From the NCBI GenBank assembly GCA_002305955.1, contig DBRH01000012.1, positions 178,118 to 242,117 on the forward strand: 64,000 nt of DNA, in the 5' to 3' direction. The DNA comes from Kosmotogaceae bacterium UBA1373. Lineage in GTDB: Bacteria; Thermotogota; Thermotogae; Petrotogales; Kosmotogaceae. The notes beneath the pieces are model-generated. The model saw only the letters and a list, made by a program, of their open reading frames with translations. It was not told the DNA's origin and ran no database searches. Positions 51,832 to 59,673 of this stretch are shown piece by piece (positions within the stretch are counted from its first letter, which is position 1; every line of letters starts with the position of its first letter). Made by a program: the position numbers and the translations under genes.

Positions 51832-52274
51832 TTCTCAGAGTGCTGGCCTCGCTCATTGCCGGAGCGGGATTCGCTATCATCTTCAGTGTTCCTGCGGGCA
51901 TAATACCTCTCGCTTCGTGCGTTGCCGCGCTCGGCTGGCTGGTCTATGAATTCACCTCTGGTTTGCTGGGGCTGGCTCTTTCGGTTTTTCTCTCATCGTT
52001 GATCATAGGGATTCTTTCCAGGTTAATAGCGACACTGAAGCACTGGCCCCTTCAGCCCCTTATAGTGGTAGGAATAGTTCCTCTTGTTCCCGGTTCTTCG
52101 GCTTTCTACGCCATGCAGAGTTTCATGTCAGAAGATCTCTTCAGAGCTTTTGAGTACAGCTATCGGACCTTTTCCAGTGCCTCAGGCATTGTCATAGGGC
52201 TGGTGGCCTCATCAACAGTATTCAATATAATAGAGAAGATTATTGAGCTATCAAACAAAAATAACAACATATAG
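51828..52274 (+). CDS. ThrE/YjjB-type exporter, C-terminal half (DUF3815)
   Basis: 148 residues with about five membrane segments. GIVPLVPGSSAFYAM is the conserved PxxPG motif that mirrors the one in the partner. It acts with the 51079 product to export small acids or amino acids (threonine/serine in ThrE, succinate for YjjPB). The substrate here is unknown. Confidence 0.87.
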   Translation: MILRVLASLIAGAGFAIIFSVPAGIIPLASCVAALGWLVYEFTSGLLGLALSVFLSSLIIGILSRLIATLKHWPLQPLIVVGIVPLVPGSSAFYAMQSFMSEDLFRAFEYSYRTFSSASGIVIGLVASSTVFNIIEKIIELSNKNNNI

Positions 52275-52454
52275 CGGCCTTGTAGTTAAATAATATGTAT
52301 GATTTTATAATAATAATGAAAGCAACTTTTATCTTTAGCATATATGCTTTGAATTAAATGACTTATTTACTGGTATTTTTGCTGAAGATTCCGTGATTGG
52401 GGTTTTATACTTTCGATACACGCTGATTTTATTGTTTATTTGACCCTTGAAATA
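52275..52454. other. AT-rich intergenic stretch with a palindrome
   Basis: The 180 bases after the exporter gene are far richer in A and T than anything around them, with no credible gene. They include AGCATATATGCT, a perfect 12-base palindrome at 52337-52348. It precedes the DUF2089 promoter and may be an upstream regulatory region. Confidence 0.6.
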
Positions 52455-52484
52455 TTGACTTTCCACTTTAAAAACTGGTATAGT
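52455..52484 (+). promoter_or_regulatory. Promoter of the DUF2089 gene
   Basis: TTGACT and TATAGT with an 18-nt spacer; TGG precedes the -10. It would give a leader of about 46 bases. It is one of the best promoter matches in the window. Confidence 0.75.
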
Positions 52485-52536
52485 GAACACAAGTACTCTT
52501 TTTTGCTGTTTGCCGACCAGAATGGGGGTGCTGTCA

Positions 52537-52911
52537 TTGAAGAGAAGACTAACCAAGTGCCCGGTTTGCGATGGAGATCTCAAGATAACTGAATACACAT
52601 GTCCTTCATGCAAAATAACCATAAGAGGGGACTTCTATCAGGACGAGATAGTCTCACTTTCCGAAGAGCTGCTTGACTTTCTAAAAGTTTTCATCAAGAA
52701 TAGGGGAAATCTCTCCGAATTGCAGAAAGAGCTGAACATCTCGTATCCCACGGCCAGAAGCAAGCTGGAAGAGCTGGTCACCAGCCTGGGTTATGAAGTC
52801 GCAGGTCGGCAGGTTCAGGAGGCTTCTAAAATCATAAAGAAGCTCGAAGATGGTTTGATCGAGCCTGAAGAGGCCGTTAAGCTACTCAACCGTATGAAGG
52901 GCAAGCGTTGA
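52537..52911 (+). CDS. DUF2089 zinc-ribbon/HTH protein
   Basis: 124 residues. KCPVCDGDL and TCPSCKITI form a zinc ribbon. A helix-turn-helix follows (LSEELLDFLKVFIKNRGNL, LNISYPTARSKLEEL), then a C-terminal helical region. The family is thought to regulate transcription, but targets are unknown. TTG 52537 is 6-7 nt after GGGGGTG; the frame upstream to 52483 covers the promoter and is rejected. Its 3' end overlaps the convergent next gene by 26 nt. Confidence 0.85.
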   Translation: MKRRLTKCPVCDGDLKITEYTCPSCKITIRGDFYQDEIVSLSEELLDFLKVFIKNRGNLSELQKELNISYPTARSKLEELVTSLGYEVAGRQVQEASKIIKKLEDGLIEPEEAVKLLNRMKGKR

Positions 52912-53914
52912 AACCACCCCTGGCTTTCAATACATTTTTCACCTGTGCCATGTTTTCCAGAGGAGTCCCGCGGGGTATCTCACAACCGGCGGCTATAAAG
53001 GTTCTGCCGTCGGATACATCCAGACATTTCTCGACTGAATCGGCGACCTTTTCCACGCTGCCCTTGAACATGACCGATACCGGGTCGAAGTTACCGCATA
53101 TCGATATCTTTCCTCCTCCCAGCTCCACCGCCGAAGCGAAATCGACCATCCAGTCAACATCGATTATATCGGCCCCTGTGTTTATCATTAAAGAAAGAAT
53201 CGGTGTTGTATCCCCGCAGATGTGGAGTTTGACCTTTGCGCCCGCCTCGTGAACACGCTTGATCAGAAGCTTTTCGTAGGGAAGTCCGAATTTGGAGTAC
53301 GATCTAGGTCCGATAACCGAACAGATCGCATCGCCTATGCCTATGAAGTCGGCCCCCGCCCTCACCTGTTCTAGGGCGAAGATAGTCTCCTGCTCGAGAC
53401 AGAATTCCAGTAACTCCACGACGAACTCCGGTCTCTCGAAGAAATCCTCCATAATTCCGACCGGAGTTCTGAGGTCGGCAGCCAGGGCGAGCGGCCCTTC
53501 GACCCATCCGAGAACCGGGTATTCTGCCGAGGCGTGATTGTTGTAAAAATCGATGGCACCGATTCTGTCGCTCATCCTCCTTCCGGTGGAGGGTTCGACC
53601 ACCTTCAGCTTCAACGGCTCCGCTGCCGAAAGCAGTGGAAGGCCGAAGTAAGGGATATCGTCTCCTGGAAAGATCACCTCTCCCCCGAGGTCGTTAACCT
53701 CTCTGGCAGGATCGGAAATGGCGCTGACCATATCTATTCCGAAATCCTCGCAACACCTGATGTTTCCCTCGCAAAGGACCCTGAAATCGGTGGCGTACTC
53801 TCTGTAGGTCTTGCCGATATATTTCGCCGCGAAGGCCATTATTATGTTCAAATTCGGTACCTGATCCACGCTTCGTCCTTCGATTCTCGCAAAGACTCTC
53901 TCCCTAGAAGTCAA
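52886..53914 (-). CDS. Uroporphyrinogen decarboxylase/corrinoid methyltransferase family protein
   Basis: 342 residues, TIM-barrel of the UroD/MtaA/MtbA superfamily. The zinc-type KLHICGDTTPIL (HxC), CGNFDPVSVM and AAGCEIPRGTP match methylcobamide:CoM-like and related methyltransferases rather than true HemE, whose N-terminal RQAGRY is missing. Partners (corrinoid protein, reactivase) are not nearby, so the substrate is unknown. TTG 53914 is 7 nt after AGGAGG. Confidence 0.8.
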   Translation of the reverse strand: MTSRERVFARIEGRSVDQVPNLNIIMAFAAKYIGKTYREYATDFRVLCEGNIRCCEDFGIDMVSAISDPAREVNDLGGEVIFPGDDIPYFGLPLLSAAEPLKLKVVEPSTGRRMSDRIGAIDFYNNHASAEYPVLGWVEGPLALAADLRTPVGIMEDFFERPEFVVELLEFCLEQETIFALEQVRAGADFIGIGDAICSVIGPRSYSKFGLPYEKLLIKRVHEAGAKVKLHICGDTTPILSLMINTGADIIDVDWMVDFASAVELGGGKISICGNFDPVSVMFKGSVEKVADSVEKCLDVSDGRTFIAAGCEIPRGTPLENMAQVKNVLKARGGFNACPSYG

Positions 53915-54039
53915 AACCGCACCTCCTAAAAATAAGAGACTTGAATCCTCTCCCATATAGATTGTAATATCTTTTCTGAGAGAATGTAGAATAAAATTAA
54001 AGTGGATAATCATTTCGGTTCTGGAAGGGGTGTTTTCGT

Positions 54040-54954
54040 TTGCGGGTTGTGAAGGCGATATTCACCGTGCTCTTCGTTTTGCTCATCGCGGTCATAGTGC
54101 ATGCGATCTTCAGTGTTACAATGGCCAGAATATACCTGGGACGCATGGACCAGGATGGCGAGTACATAACCGTTGGAGAAGAAAAGCTGTATATCGAAGT
54201 CTCCGGAGCGGGCGATCCGATAATATTAATACACGGCTTTTTGGGCTCTTACCTCGATTTCGATGCTATAGTGGATGGGCTTTCGACCTTCAGAAAGGTC
54301 TATGTGATCGATCTGCCGGGGTTTGGCCTTTCCAGAGCTTCTCTGGAGGGTGATTACAGCAAAAAGGGTTATGCCGATCTTGTGAGCGGCTTGATGCATA
54401 TTCTCAATTTAAATCTGGCCGATGTCCTGGGTCACTCCATGGGCGGGGAAGTTGCTCTTAATCTTGCTTATTATCACCCGGAGAGAGTGAAGAGTCTCAT
54501 ACTGGTCGATTCGATGGGATACTCGAAGATGAATTTCTTGCCGTCTCTTGTTGAGGATAACGAGTTTCTGAACCATGTGCTCATGAGGTATGGCTTTCAG
54601 ACCTATCTGGTTCAGCGTTTTCTTTATAGACAGAAACTAGGGGACGTTTCGAAGTTCAACCGTGAATCCTTCCATTTGAGCTTTTCGCTGATAAATCATA
54701 TCTCCCCGGCCTTTCTTTACAGGTTCAATTTGCAGGACGATAGCGGAGCGCTTTCAGGGAAGATTCGAGATATAAAGTCCAGAACTCTGATCGTCTGGGG
54801 AGAGAAAGACAGAATAGCGCCGGTTACAGACGGCGAAAGGTTCAAAATCGATATCCCGGGCAGTGAGCTAGAAATTATAACGGGTGTCGGTCACTCGCCA
54901 ATGCTGGAAAATCCGTCTCTCTTTCTGGAGAAGTTGAAGCTTTTCCTGAAATAA
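54040..54954 (+). CDS. Membrane-anchored alpha/beta hydrolase
   Basis: 304 residues. One N-terminal membrane helix about 5-28, then an alpha/beta-hydrolase domain. LIHGFLGSYLDF is the oxyanion-hole loop, GHSMGGEVALNL the Ser nucleophile elbow, WGEKDRIAPV the Asp and GVGHSPMLE the His. Probably an esterase or lipase-like enzyme at the cell membrane. TTG 54040 follows GGAAGGGGTG. Confidence 0.87.
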   Translation: MRVVKAIFTVLFVLLIAVIVHAIFSVTMARIYLGRMDQDGEYITVGEEKLYIEVSGAGDPIILIHGFLGSYLDFDAIVDGLSTFRKVYVIDLPGFGLSRASLEGDYSKKGYADLVSGLMHILNLNLADVLGHSMGGEVALNLAYYHPERVKSLILVDSMGYSKMNFLPSLVEDNEFLNHVLMRYGFQTYLVQRFLYRQKLGDVSKFNRESFHLSFSLINHISPAFLYRFNLQDDSGALSGKIRDIKSRTLIVWGEKDRIAPVTDGERFKIDIPGSELEIITGVGHSPMLENPSLFLEKLKLFLK

Positions 54955-54997
54955 ACACGAGATCATTACAGTGGCCGTGAAACGGCAGGAGGCTTTC

Positions 54998-55969
54998 ATG
55001 GGTAAATTCGCCCGACCGGAAGTTGTTGTCAGCAGGTGCCTGGGATTTGAAAGCTGCAGGTACAACGCTCAGACCGTACCTAGCAATTTCGTATCGACTC
55101 TGGGTAATTTCGTCAATTACACAACTGTCTGCCCCGAAGTAGATATAGGGCTCGGCGTCCCGAGGGCACCCATCAGGCTGATAGCCCTGGATAGTGTGGT
55201 CAGGTTGATTCAGCCTTCCACAGGATTGGATGTAACGGAGAAGATGAACGCCTATGCCTCTTCCCTTCTCTCTTCTCTCGAAAATGTCGATGGATTCATT
55301 CTGAAGGCTTTATCTCCGTCCTGCGGAATCAAGGACGTCAAGGTTTACCCGGGTGCGGGAAAGGTTATGGCTACGGGAAAAGACAGCGGTATTTTCGGGG
55401 GAGAGGTTGTAACCCGCTTCGGCCACCTTCCGGTAGAAGACGAGGGGAGACTCACCAACTTCGTTTTGAGAGAACACTTCCTCACCACGCTCTTCACCGT
55501 GACCCGATTCAGAGAGCTCAATCTGAACCGTTCTATCAAAGGCCTCGTGGATTTTCAGAGCGATAACAAGCTACTCTTCATGTCCTACAATCAAAACGAG
55601 ATGAGAGCTATGGGGAGAATAGCCGGAAATCTAGAAAAGAAAGATCTGAACGAAGTCTTCGATCGATACGCGCCACACTTCTACCGTGCGATGTCAACGC
55701 CGCCGAAACACACATCTCACATCAATGTTTTGATGCATGGATTGGGCTACTTTTCACGATATCTTTCATCGTCGGAGAAGAAATTCTTCCTGGACTCTCT
55801 GGAAAGATACCGCCAGGCTAAAATCCCCCTGAGCGTTCCGCTCCATATATTGAAATCGTACGTAGTTGCCTTCGAGAACGAGTACCTGGCGAGGCAGACC
55901 TTTTTCGAACCGTACCCCGAAGAGCTTGTGGAAATAAGCGACTCGGGGAAAGGGAGGGCTTTGAAATGA
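54998..55969 (+). CDS. DUF523-DUF1722 (YbgA-like) protein
   Basis: 323 residues. The N-terminal DUF523 domain about 1-150 has Cys14 (SRCLG), Cys45 (VCPEVDIGLGVPR) and Cys109 (SPSCGI). In TudS, a DUF523 thiouracil desulfidase, three conserved Cys hold a [4Fe-4S] cluster, so an iron-sulfur role is inferred. The C-terminal DUF1722 about 175-310 (LFMSYNQNEMRAMGRI, HINVLMHGLGYF) is YbgA-like. ATG 54998 is 5 nt after AGGAGG. E. coli also has ybgA beside phr. Confidence 0.88.
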   Translation: MGKFARPEVVVSRCLGFESCRYNAQTVPSNFVSTLGNFVNYTTVCPEVDIGLGVPRAPIRLIALDSVVRLIQPSTGLDVTEKMNAYASSLLSSLENVDGFILKALSPSCGIKDVKVYPGAGKVMATGKDSGIFGGEVVTRFGHLPVEDEGRLTNFVLREHFLTTLFTVTRFRELNLNRSIKGLVDFQSDNKLLFMSYNQNEMRAMGRIAGNLEKKDLNEVFDRYAPHFYRAMSTPPKHTSHINVLMHGLGYFSRYLSSSEKKFFLDSLERYRQAKIPLSVPLHILKSYVVAFENEYLARQTFFEPYPEELVEISDSGKGRALK

Positions 55970-55989
55970 AGCCCCGGACGTCGGCATGA
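55966..55989 (+). CDS. Seven-codon mini-ORF linking the YbgA-like gene and phr
   Basis: ATG 55966 overlaps the YbgA-like stop (ATGA) and lies 7 nt after GGGAGGG, the best ribosome site here. It encodes MKPRTSA, and its TGA (55987-55989) overlaps the phr ATG at 55986 (ATGA again). phr itself has no good site of its own. It may act in translational coupling, though it could be chance. Confidence 0.35.
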   Translation: MKPRTSA

Positions 55990-57335
55990 GAAGAGAGGGC
56001 ATTCACAAAGCAAACAACATCTCTTCGAAAACGGGGAGATTCGTGCTCTACTGGATGCAGGCTTCTCAGAGAGCGGTTGATAACGACGCACTCGATTATG
56101 CCTGCGAAATCTCGAACTACCTTTCTTTACCGCTTCTCGTTTTATTCGTTCTTCACGGCGAATACCCTTCGGCCAACCGGAGGAGCTTCACTTTCATGCT
56201 GGAGGGTCTGGAAGAAACGGAAAAAAGACTGAAAGAAAGGGGAATCACCTTTCTCTTGAAGGCCGGAAATCCTGTGGATAAGGTTCTGGAAATTGCTAAG
56301 AACGCATCGGTTCTGGTGTCGGATGTCGGATATCTCAGGCACCAGCAGTTCTGGAGAGAGAGGATCGCCCATAGAGTGGAGTCCCCCTTTTTCGTTGTAG
56401 AGAGTAACGTTATCGTGCCAGTTGGACAGGTAAGCAGAAAAGAAGAATTCAGTGCGGCCACTATTAGGCCGAAGATAAGTCGTCTCCTTATTGATTACCC
56501 GGAAAGCCGGCCGGTCGAAAGTCGTCGTTTGAAGGGTCTTGGTGTAGAAGACTTCGAGACTGTTTCTCTATCGGCCTGTTTGAAAGATCTGAAGTTCGTG
56601 GACGATGTTCCGGCGGTTTCCAGTTTCAAAGGTGGAACTTCGCAGGCTATCGAGATGCTGGAGAGCTTTCTGAGAGACAAAATTGATATCTTCTGCCGGG
56701 AGAGGAACGACCCGAACAGCGATGCATTATCGAATATGAGTCCGTACCTTCATTTCGGTCAGATATCGCCTTCATATATTGCCAGGAAGATCACCGAAAG
56801 AGAATCGCCATGCGCAGAGGCCTATCTGGAAGAGCTAATAGTCAGGCGGGAGCTGAGTATGAATTTCACTCTGTATAATCCCGACTACGATCGCTTTGAA
56901 GGTCTGCCGGTGTGGGCGAAAAAGACACTGAACGAACACAGGGAAGATATGAGGGAGTACATTTACTCTAGAGAACAATTCGAGAGTCGCTCCACGCACG
57001 ATCCTTACTGGAATGCGGCTCAAAATGAGATGGCGCTCACCGGAAAGATGCACGGGTACATGCGCATGTACTGGGGAAAAAAGATACTTGAGTGGAGCGA
57101 ATCGCCGGAAGCGGCACTTGACACGGCTGTATATCTAAACGACAAATACGAACTTGACGGTCGCGATCCCAACGGTTACGCCGGCATCATGTGGTGCCTT
57201 GGAAAACACGACAGGGCATGGGCCGAGAGAAAAGTCACCGGTAAAGTTCGGTACATGAATTCGGCCGGTTTAAGGCGCAAGTTCGATGCCGACGGATACG
57301 TCAGGAGAATAGACAGACTCACTCAATCGACGTAG
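55986..57335 (+). CDS. Class II CPD photolyase
   Basis: 449 residues. Repairs cyclobutane pyrimidine dimers with blue light, using FAD. Class II features are YWMQASQRAVDNDAL at the N-terminus, LIVRRELSMNF, and STHDPYWNAAQNEM with GKMHGYMRMYWGKKILEW, which carry the FAD and electron-transfer Trp residues. The N-terminal start resembles other class II enzymes (a basic, Ile-containing lead before YWM). Its 3' end overlaps the convergent PrcB gene by 13 nt. Confidence 0.93.
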   Translation: MRREGIHKANNISSKTGRFVLYWMQASQRAVDNDALDYACEISNYLSLPLLVLFVLHGEYPSANRRSFTFMLEGLEETEKRLKERGITFLLKAGNPVDKVLEIAKNASVLVSDVGYLRHQQFWRERIAHRVESPFFVVESNVIVPVGQVSRKEEFSAATIRPKISRLLIDYPESRPVESRRLKGLGVEDFETVSLSACLKDLKFVDDVPAVSSFKGGTSQAIEMLESFLRDKIDIFCRERNDPNSDALSNMSPYLHFGQISPSYIARKITERESPCAEAYLEELIVRRELSMNFTLYNPDYDRFEGLPVWAKKTLNEHREDMREYIYSREQFESRSTHDPYWNAAQNEMALTGKMHGYMRMYWGKKILEWSESPEAALDTAVYLNDKYELDGRDPNGYAGIMWCLGKHDRAWAERKVTGKVRYMNSAGLRRKFDADGYVRRIDRLTQST

Positions 57336-58126
57336 AAGGTGCCCGAGAACTGCTCAGTTTTCACTATCGAAGAATCGACTTCGACATCCATATTCACTAG
57401 GATTCTGTACTCTCCGACCATTAAATCCAGTAGCCTGAAAGCGATAAACGGATAGGTGAAAGCCTGTGTGACGTAATCGTTTTTGCCGGGACTCTTCAAC
57501 TTTGCCTGTACCTGTATCTGGTCGCCGGAGAGTTTTACGTTCTGTATCGATAGCTGGTAACCTCCGGTCGGCTTTGAACCGGCTTTGATTATTACGACAG
57601 GCTCAATTCCGGTCAGCGGTGTTTCTACGAACTTCCCTTCCTTTTCCAGACCAATTTCGATTCCGGCGGAAAGCCTATCCTTAGCAACCAGATCGACCAA
57701 AAGGTAATTCACCACTGTCATATCTTCGCCTCCATCTGCGGAGATCATGGCTTCGATCCCCATAACTTTCAACGAGTATCCAGAGGGATATGATACGAGC
57801 AGCGGTTTCAGAGTGTAGTACATTCCCTCCCGGACGAGCGTCAGTTTCTTCGAATAGGAATCGTTTTCCGAATATATCTCCAGAGAGGTTTCAAGTGTCT
57901 CTTCTTCACCCGAGGGTTTGAAGAGCCATCCTCCAAGAACGATGATCGTGCTATCGGAATCGGTGTTGGAAATCACTGTGTATCCGATGCTGGAAGTCCT
58001 GCTGCCTGCCTGGTTCTGAAACTGAAAGGGTTGATCGCTTTCCAGCGGAGTAATGTTCACCAGAAAACTGCTCCCGAGGAGCGCGGTAGAAACGATCAGA
58101 ACCGTGATCAAAATTGTAACCTTCAC
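57323..58126 (-). CDS. Exported protein with PrcB C-terminal domain
   Basis: 267 residues. Signal peptide (MKVTILITVLIVSTALLG), a middle beta-rich region of unknown type, and a C-terminal domain about 185-245 (IIKAGSKPTGGYQLSIQNVKL, TQAFTYPFIAFRL) matching the PrcB domain first found in the Treponema protease complex. GTG 58126 follows GGGAGGTG; the longer frame to 58162 lacks a site. No dentilisin-like protease gene is nearby. Confidence 0.75.
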   Translation of the reverse strand: MKVTILITVLIVSTALLGSSFLVNITPLESDQPFQFQNQAGSRTSSIGYTVISNTDSDSTIIVLGGWLFKPSGEEETLETSLEIYSENDSYSKKLTLVREGMYYTLKPLLVSYPSGYSLKVMGIEAMISADGGEDMTVVNYLLVDLVAKDRLSAGIEIGLEKEGKFVETPLTGIEPVVIIKAGSKPTGGYQLSIQNVKLSGDQIQVQAKLKSPGKNDYVTQAFTYPFIAFRLLDLMVGEYRILVNMDVEVDSSIVKTEQFSGTFYVD

Positions 58127-58232
58127 AAGATACACCTCCCTATCCTGACTATATGACTGCAAGAAGTCGTAGCCGGTTTAAGCAATTGATCATAACACCT
58201 CATTTGTAGTATTCAAAAGCCTCCCAAAGACT

Positions 58233-58256
58233 CGAAAAGCCTATAAACGCTTTTCG
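58233..58256. promoter_or_regulatory. Inverted repeat in the PrcB/sugar ABC divergent region
   Basis: CGAAAAGC and GCTTTTCG, a perfect 8-base inverted repeat with an 8-base spacer. It lies just upstream of the probable -10 (TATTAT at 58276) of the binding-protein gene, in the -35 zone, which suits a sugar-responsive repressor operator. Confidence 0.5.
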
Positions 58257-58289
58257 TAATTGATCGCTAGAGTTGTATTATAGAGATAC

Positions 58290-58304
58290 GGGGTACTTTA
58301 CCCC
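58290..58304. promoter_or_regulatory. Short hairpin/operator-like repeat before the binding-protein gene
   Basis: GGGGTA-CTT-TACCCC, a 6-bp perfect stem with a 3-nt loop. If the -10 at 58276 is real, this sits at the very 5' end of the mRNA, where it could stabilise the transcript; on DNA it could be an operator. Confidence 0.45.
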
Positions 58305-58325
58305 AACTTTACGGGAGGTGTTTTT

Positions 58326-59606
58326 ATGAATAGGCGTTCTTTCTTTGTCATGTTTCTCTGTCTTGTCATTCCGATTTCGTTGCTTGTTGGAAAAACTATC
58401 GAGTTGCAGTTCTGGACTCACGAGGATCCAAACAGAACTGTGATCGAAAACCGCTACATCGAAGAGTTCCAGAAAATGTACCCCGATGTGGTTATCAAGA
58501 GAGTGACACAATCTTCCACAAAAATCCAGGAGCTTGTTCTCACAGCATTTGCGGCGAATCAGGGTCCGGACATCTTCAATATGTCCATCGAAGATGAGTA
58601 TGCTTATATAGTTAACCAGCGCGTGGCCTCGGTCAACTATGAAGCTGCCGGATACGAAAACAAAGAGGCCCTGATAAACGCTTACCTTCCAGGCACGCTT
58701 GACCCTGTAGTCTTTGAGGGAGAGATCTACGGTCTGCCTCTGGAGATAACCAACTGGTGTATCCTGTTGAACAAGAAGGTCTTCAAAGATGCCGGACTCG
58801 ACCCGGAAAAGGACTATCCGAAGACCTGGGAAGAGATGGTCGAAGTGTCCGAGAAACTAACCATCAGAGAAGGTCAAATAATAACTAGAAGAGGTTTCGA
58901 TTTCAGGTATCCGTATTATCTGGTCGCTTTCATCCCCATGGTGGAGCAGCTTGGTGGAAAGCTGATAAGCGACGACGGTAAAACGGCGATTGTCAATGAC
59001 GAGGCCTGGTTGAAGTTCCTCGACTTCATGGCCGCGTGGGGACCGAATGGTCTTAACTTGGGATCTCCAACCTACAAGAACGCCAGAAGCCTTTTCAACA
59101 TGGACAACAACGATATAGGAATGTGCACAACCGGTCTCTACCAGCTGGCAAGGATCAAGGCCGACAATCCAGCTTTCTACGATAGCCGCGAATGGATGGT
59201 AGTCCCCTTCCCGCAGTTCGAGAACGCCGTGAATTACGTGCCGGCTCATTACTACGGCCACTACTACATGGTGAATGTTCAGAAGCCGAAGGAAAACCAG
59301 GAGATGGCATGGAAGTTCATTGCCTTCATGTTGAGCCATCCCGAAGAATACCTTGATAAAGTAGCGATAATACAGCCGACGAATGAATTGCTGGAATCGG
59401 ACACTTTCAAGAATTATCCCTACTCGGACGTATTCATCTCCGACCTTGAGAAATCGACCGTTGTTTATTTCTCCGAATACTCGGCGAAGATACAGTCACT
59501 AGTAAAAGAGGCCGTAGAATCTGTCATGTTGAGCAACGCCTCGTCTCGAGACGCGTTGAACGCGCTCAGAAGAAAGGTTCAGGAAGTCCTCGACGACCAG
59601 TATTGA
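58326..59606 (+). CDS. Sugar ABC transporter substrate-binding protein
   Basis: 426 residues, family 1 extracellular solute-binding protein for carbohydrates. Signal peptide without lipobox Cys (MNRRSFFVMFLCLVIPISLLVG), then LQFWTHEDPN, GPDIFNMSIEDEY and YGLPLEITNWCILLNKKVF, typical of MalE/UgpB-like folds. ATG 58326 follows GGGAGGTG. The two permeases follow after a terminator-like hairpin. The sugar cannot be told from sequence. Confidence 0.93.
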   Translation: MNRRSFFVMFLCLVIPISLLVGKTIELQFWTHEDPNRTVIENRYIEEFQKMYPDVVIKRVTQSSTKIQELVLTAFAANQGPDIFNMSIEDEYAYIVNQRVASVNYEAAGYENKEALINAYLPGTLDPVVFEGEIYGLPLEITNWCILLNKKVFKDAGLDPEKDYPKTWEEMVEVSEKLTIREGQIITRRGFDFRYPYYLVAFIPMVEQLGGKLISDDGKTAIVNDEAWLKFLDFMAAWGPNGLNLGSPTYKNARSLFNMDNNDIGMCTTGLYQLARIKADNPAFYDSREWMVVPFPQFENAVNYVPAHYYGHYYMVNVQKPKENQEMAWKFIAFMLSHPEEYLDKVAIIQPTNELLESDTFKNYPYSDVFISDLEKSTVVYFSEYSAKIQSLVKEAVESVMLSNASSRDALNALRRKVQEVLDDQY

Positions 59607-59619
59607 TGATTGATTTCGT

Positions 59620-59652
59620 GCCCGCCGCTTTGGCGGGCCGTTTATTCTTTTC
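59620..59652 (+). terminator. Attenuating terminator between binding protein and permeases
   Basis: GCCCGCC and GGCGGGC form a 7-bp GC stem with a 5-nt loop, followed by CGTTTATTCTTTT. Partial termination here would leave more mRNA for the binding protein than for the permeases, a common arrangement. Confidence 0.7.
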
Positions 59653-59673
59653 GCGAAAGGAGTGGGTTCACCC

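Noticed and set aside
52335..52622. A 95-codon minus-strand frame over the AT-rich island
   Set aside because: It runs through the DUF2089 promoter and start, lacks a ribosome site, and looks like chance in AT-rich DNA.
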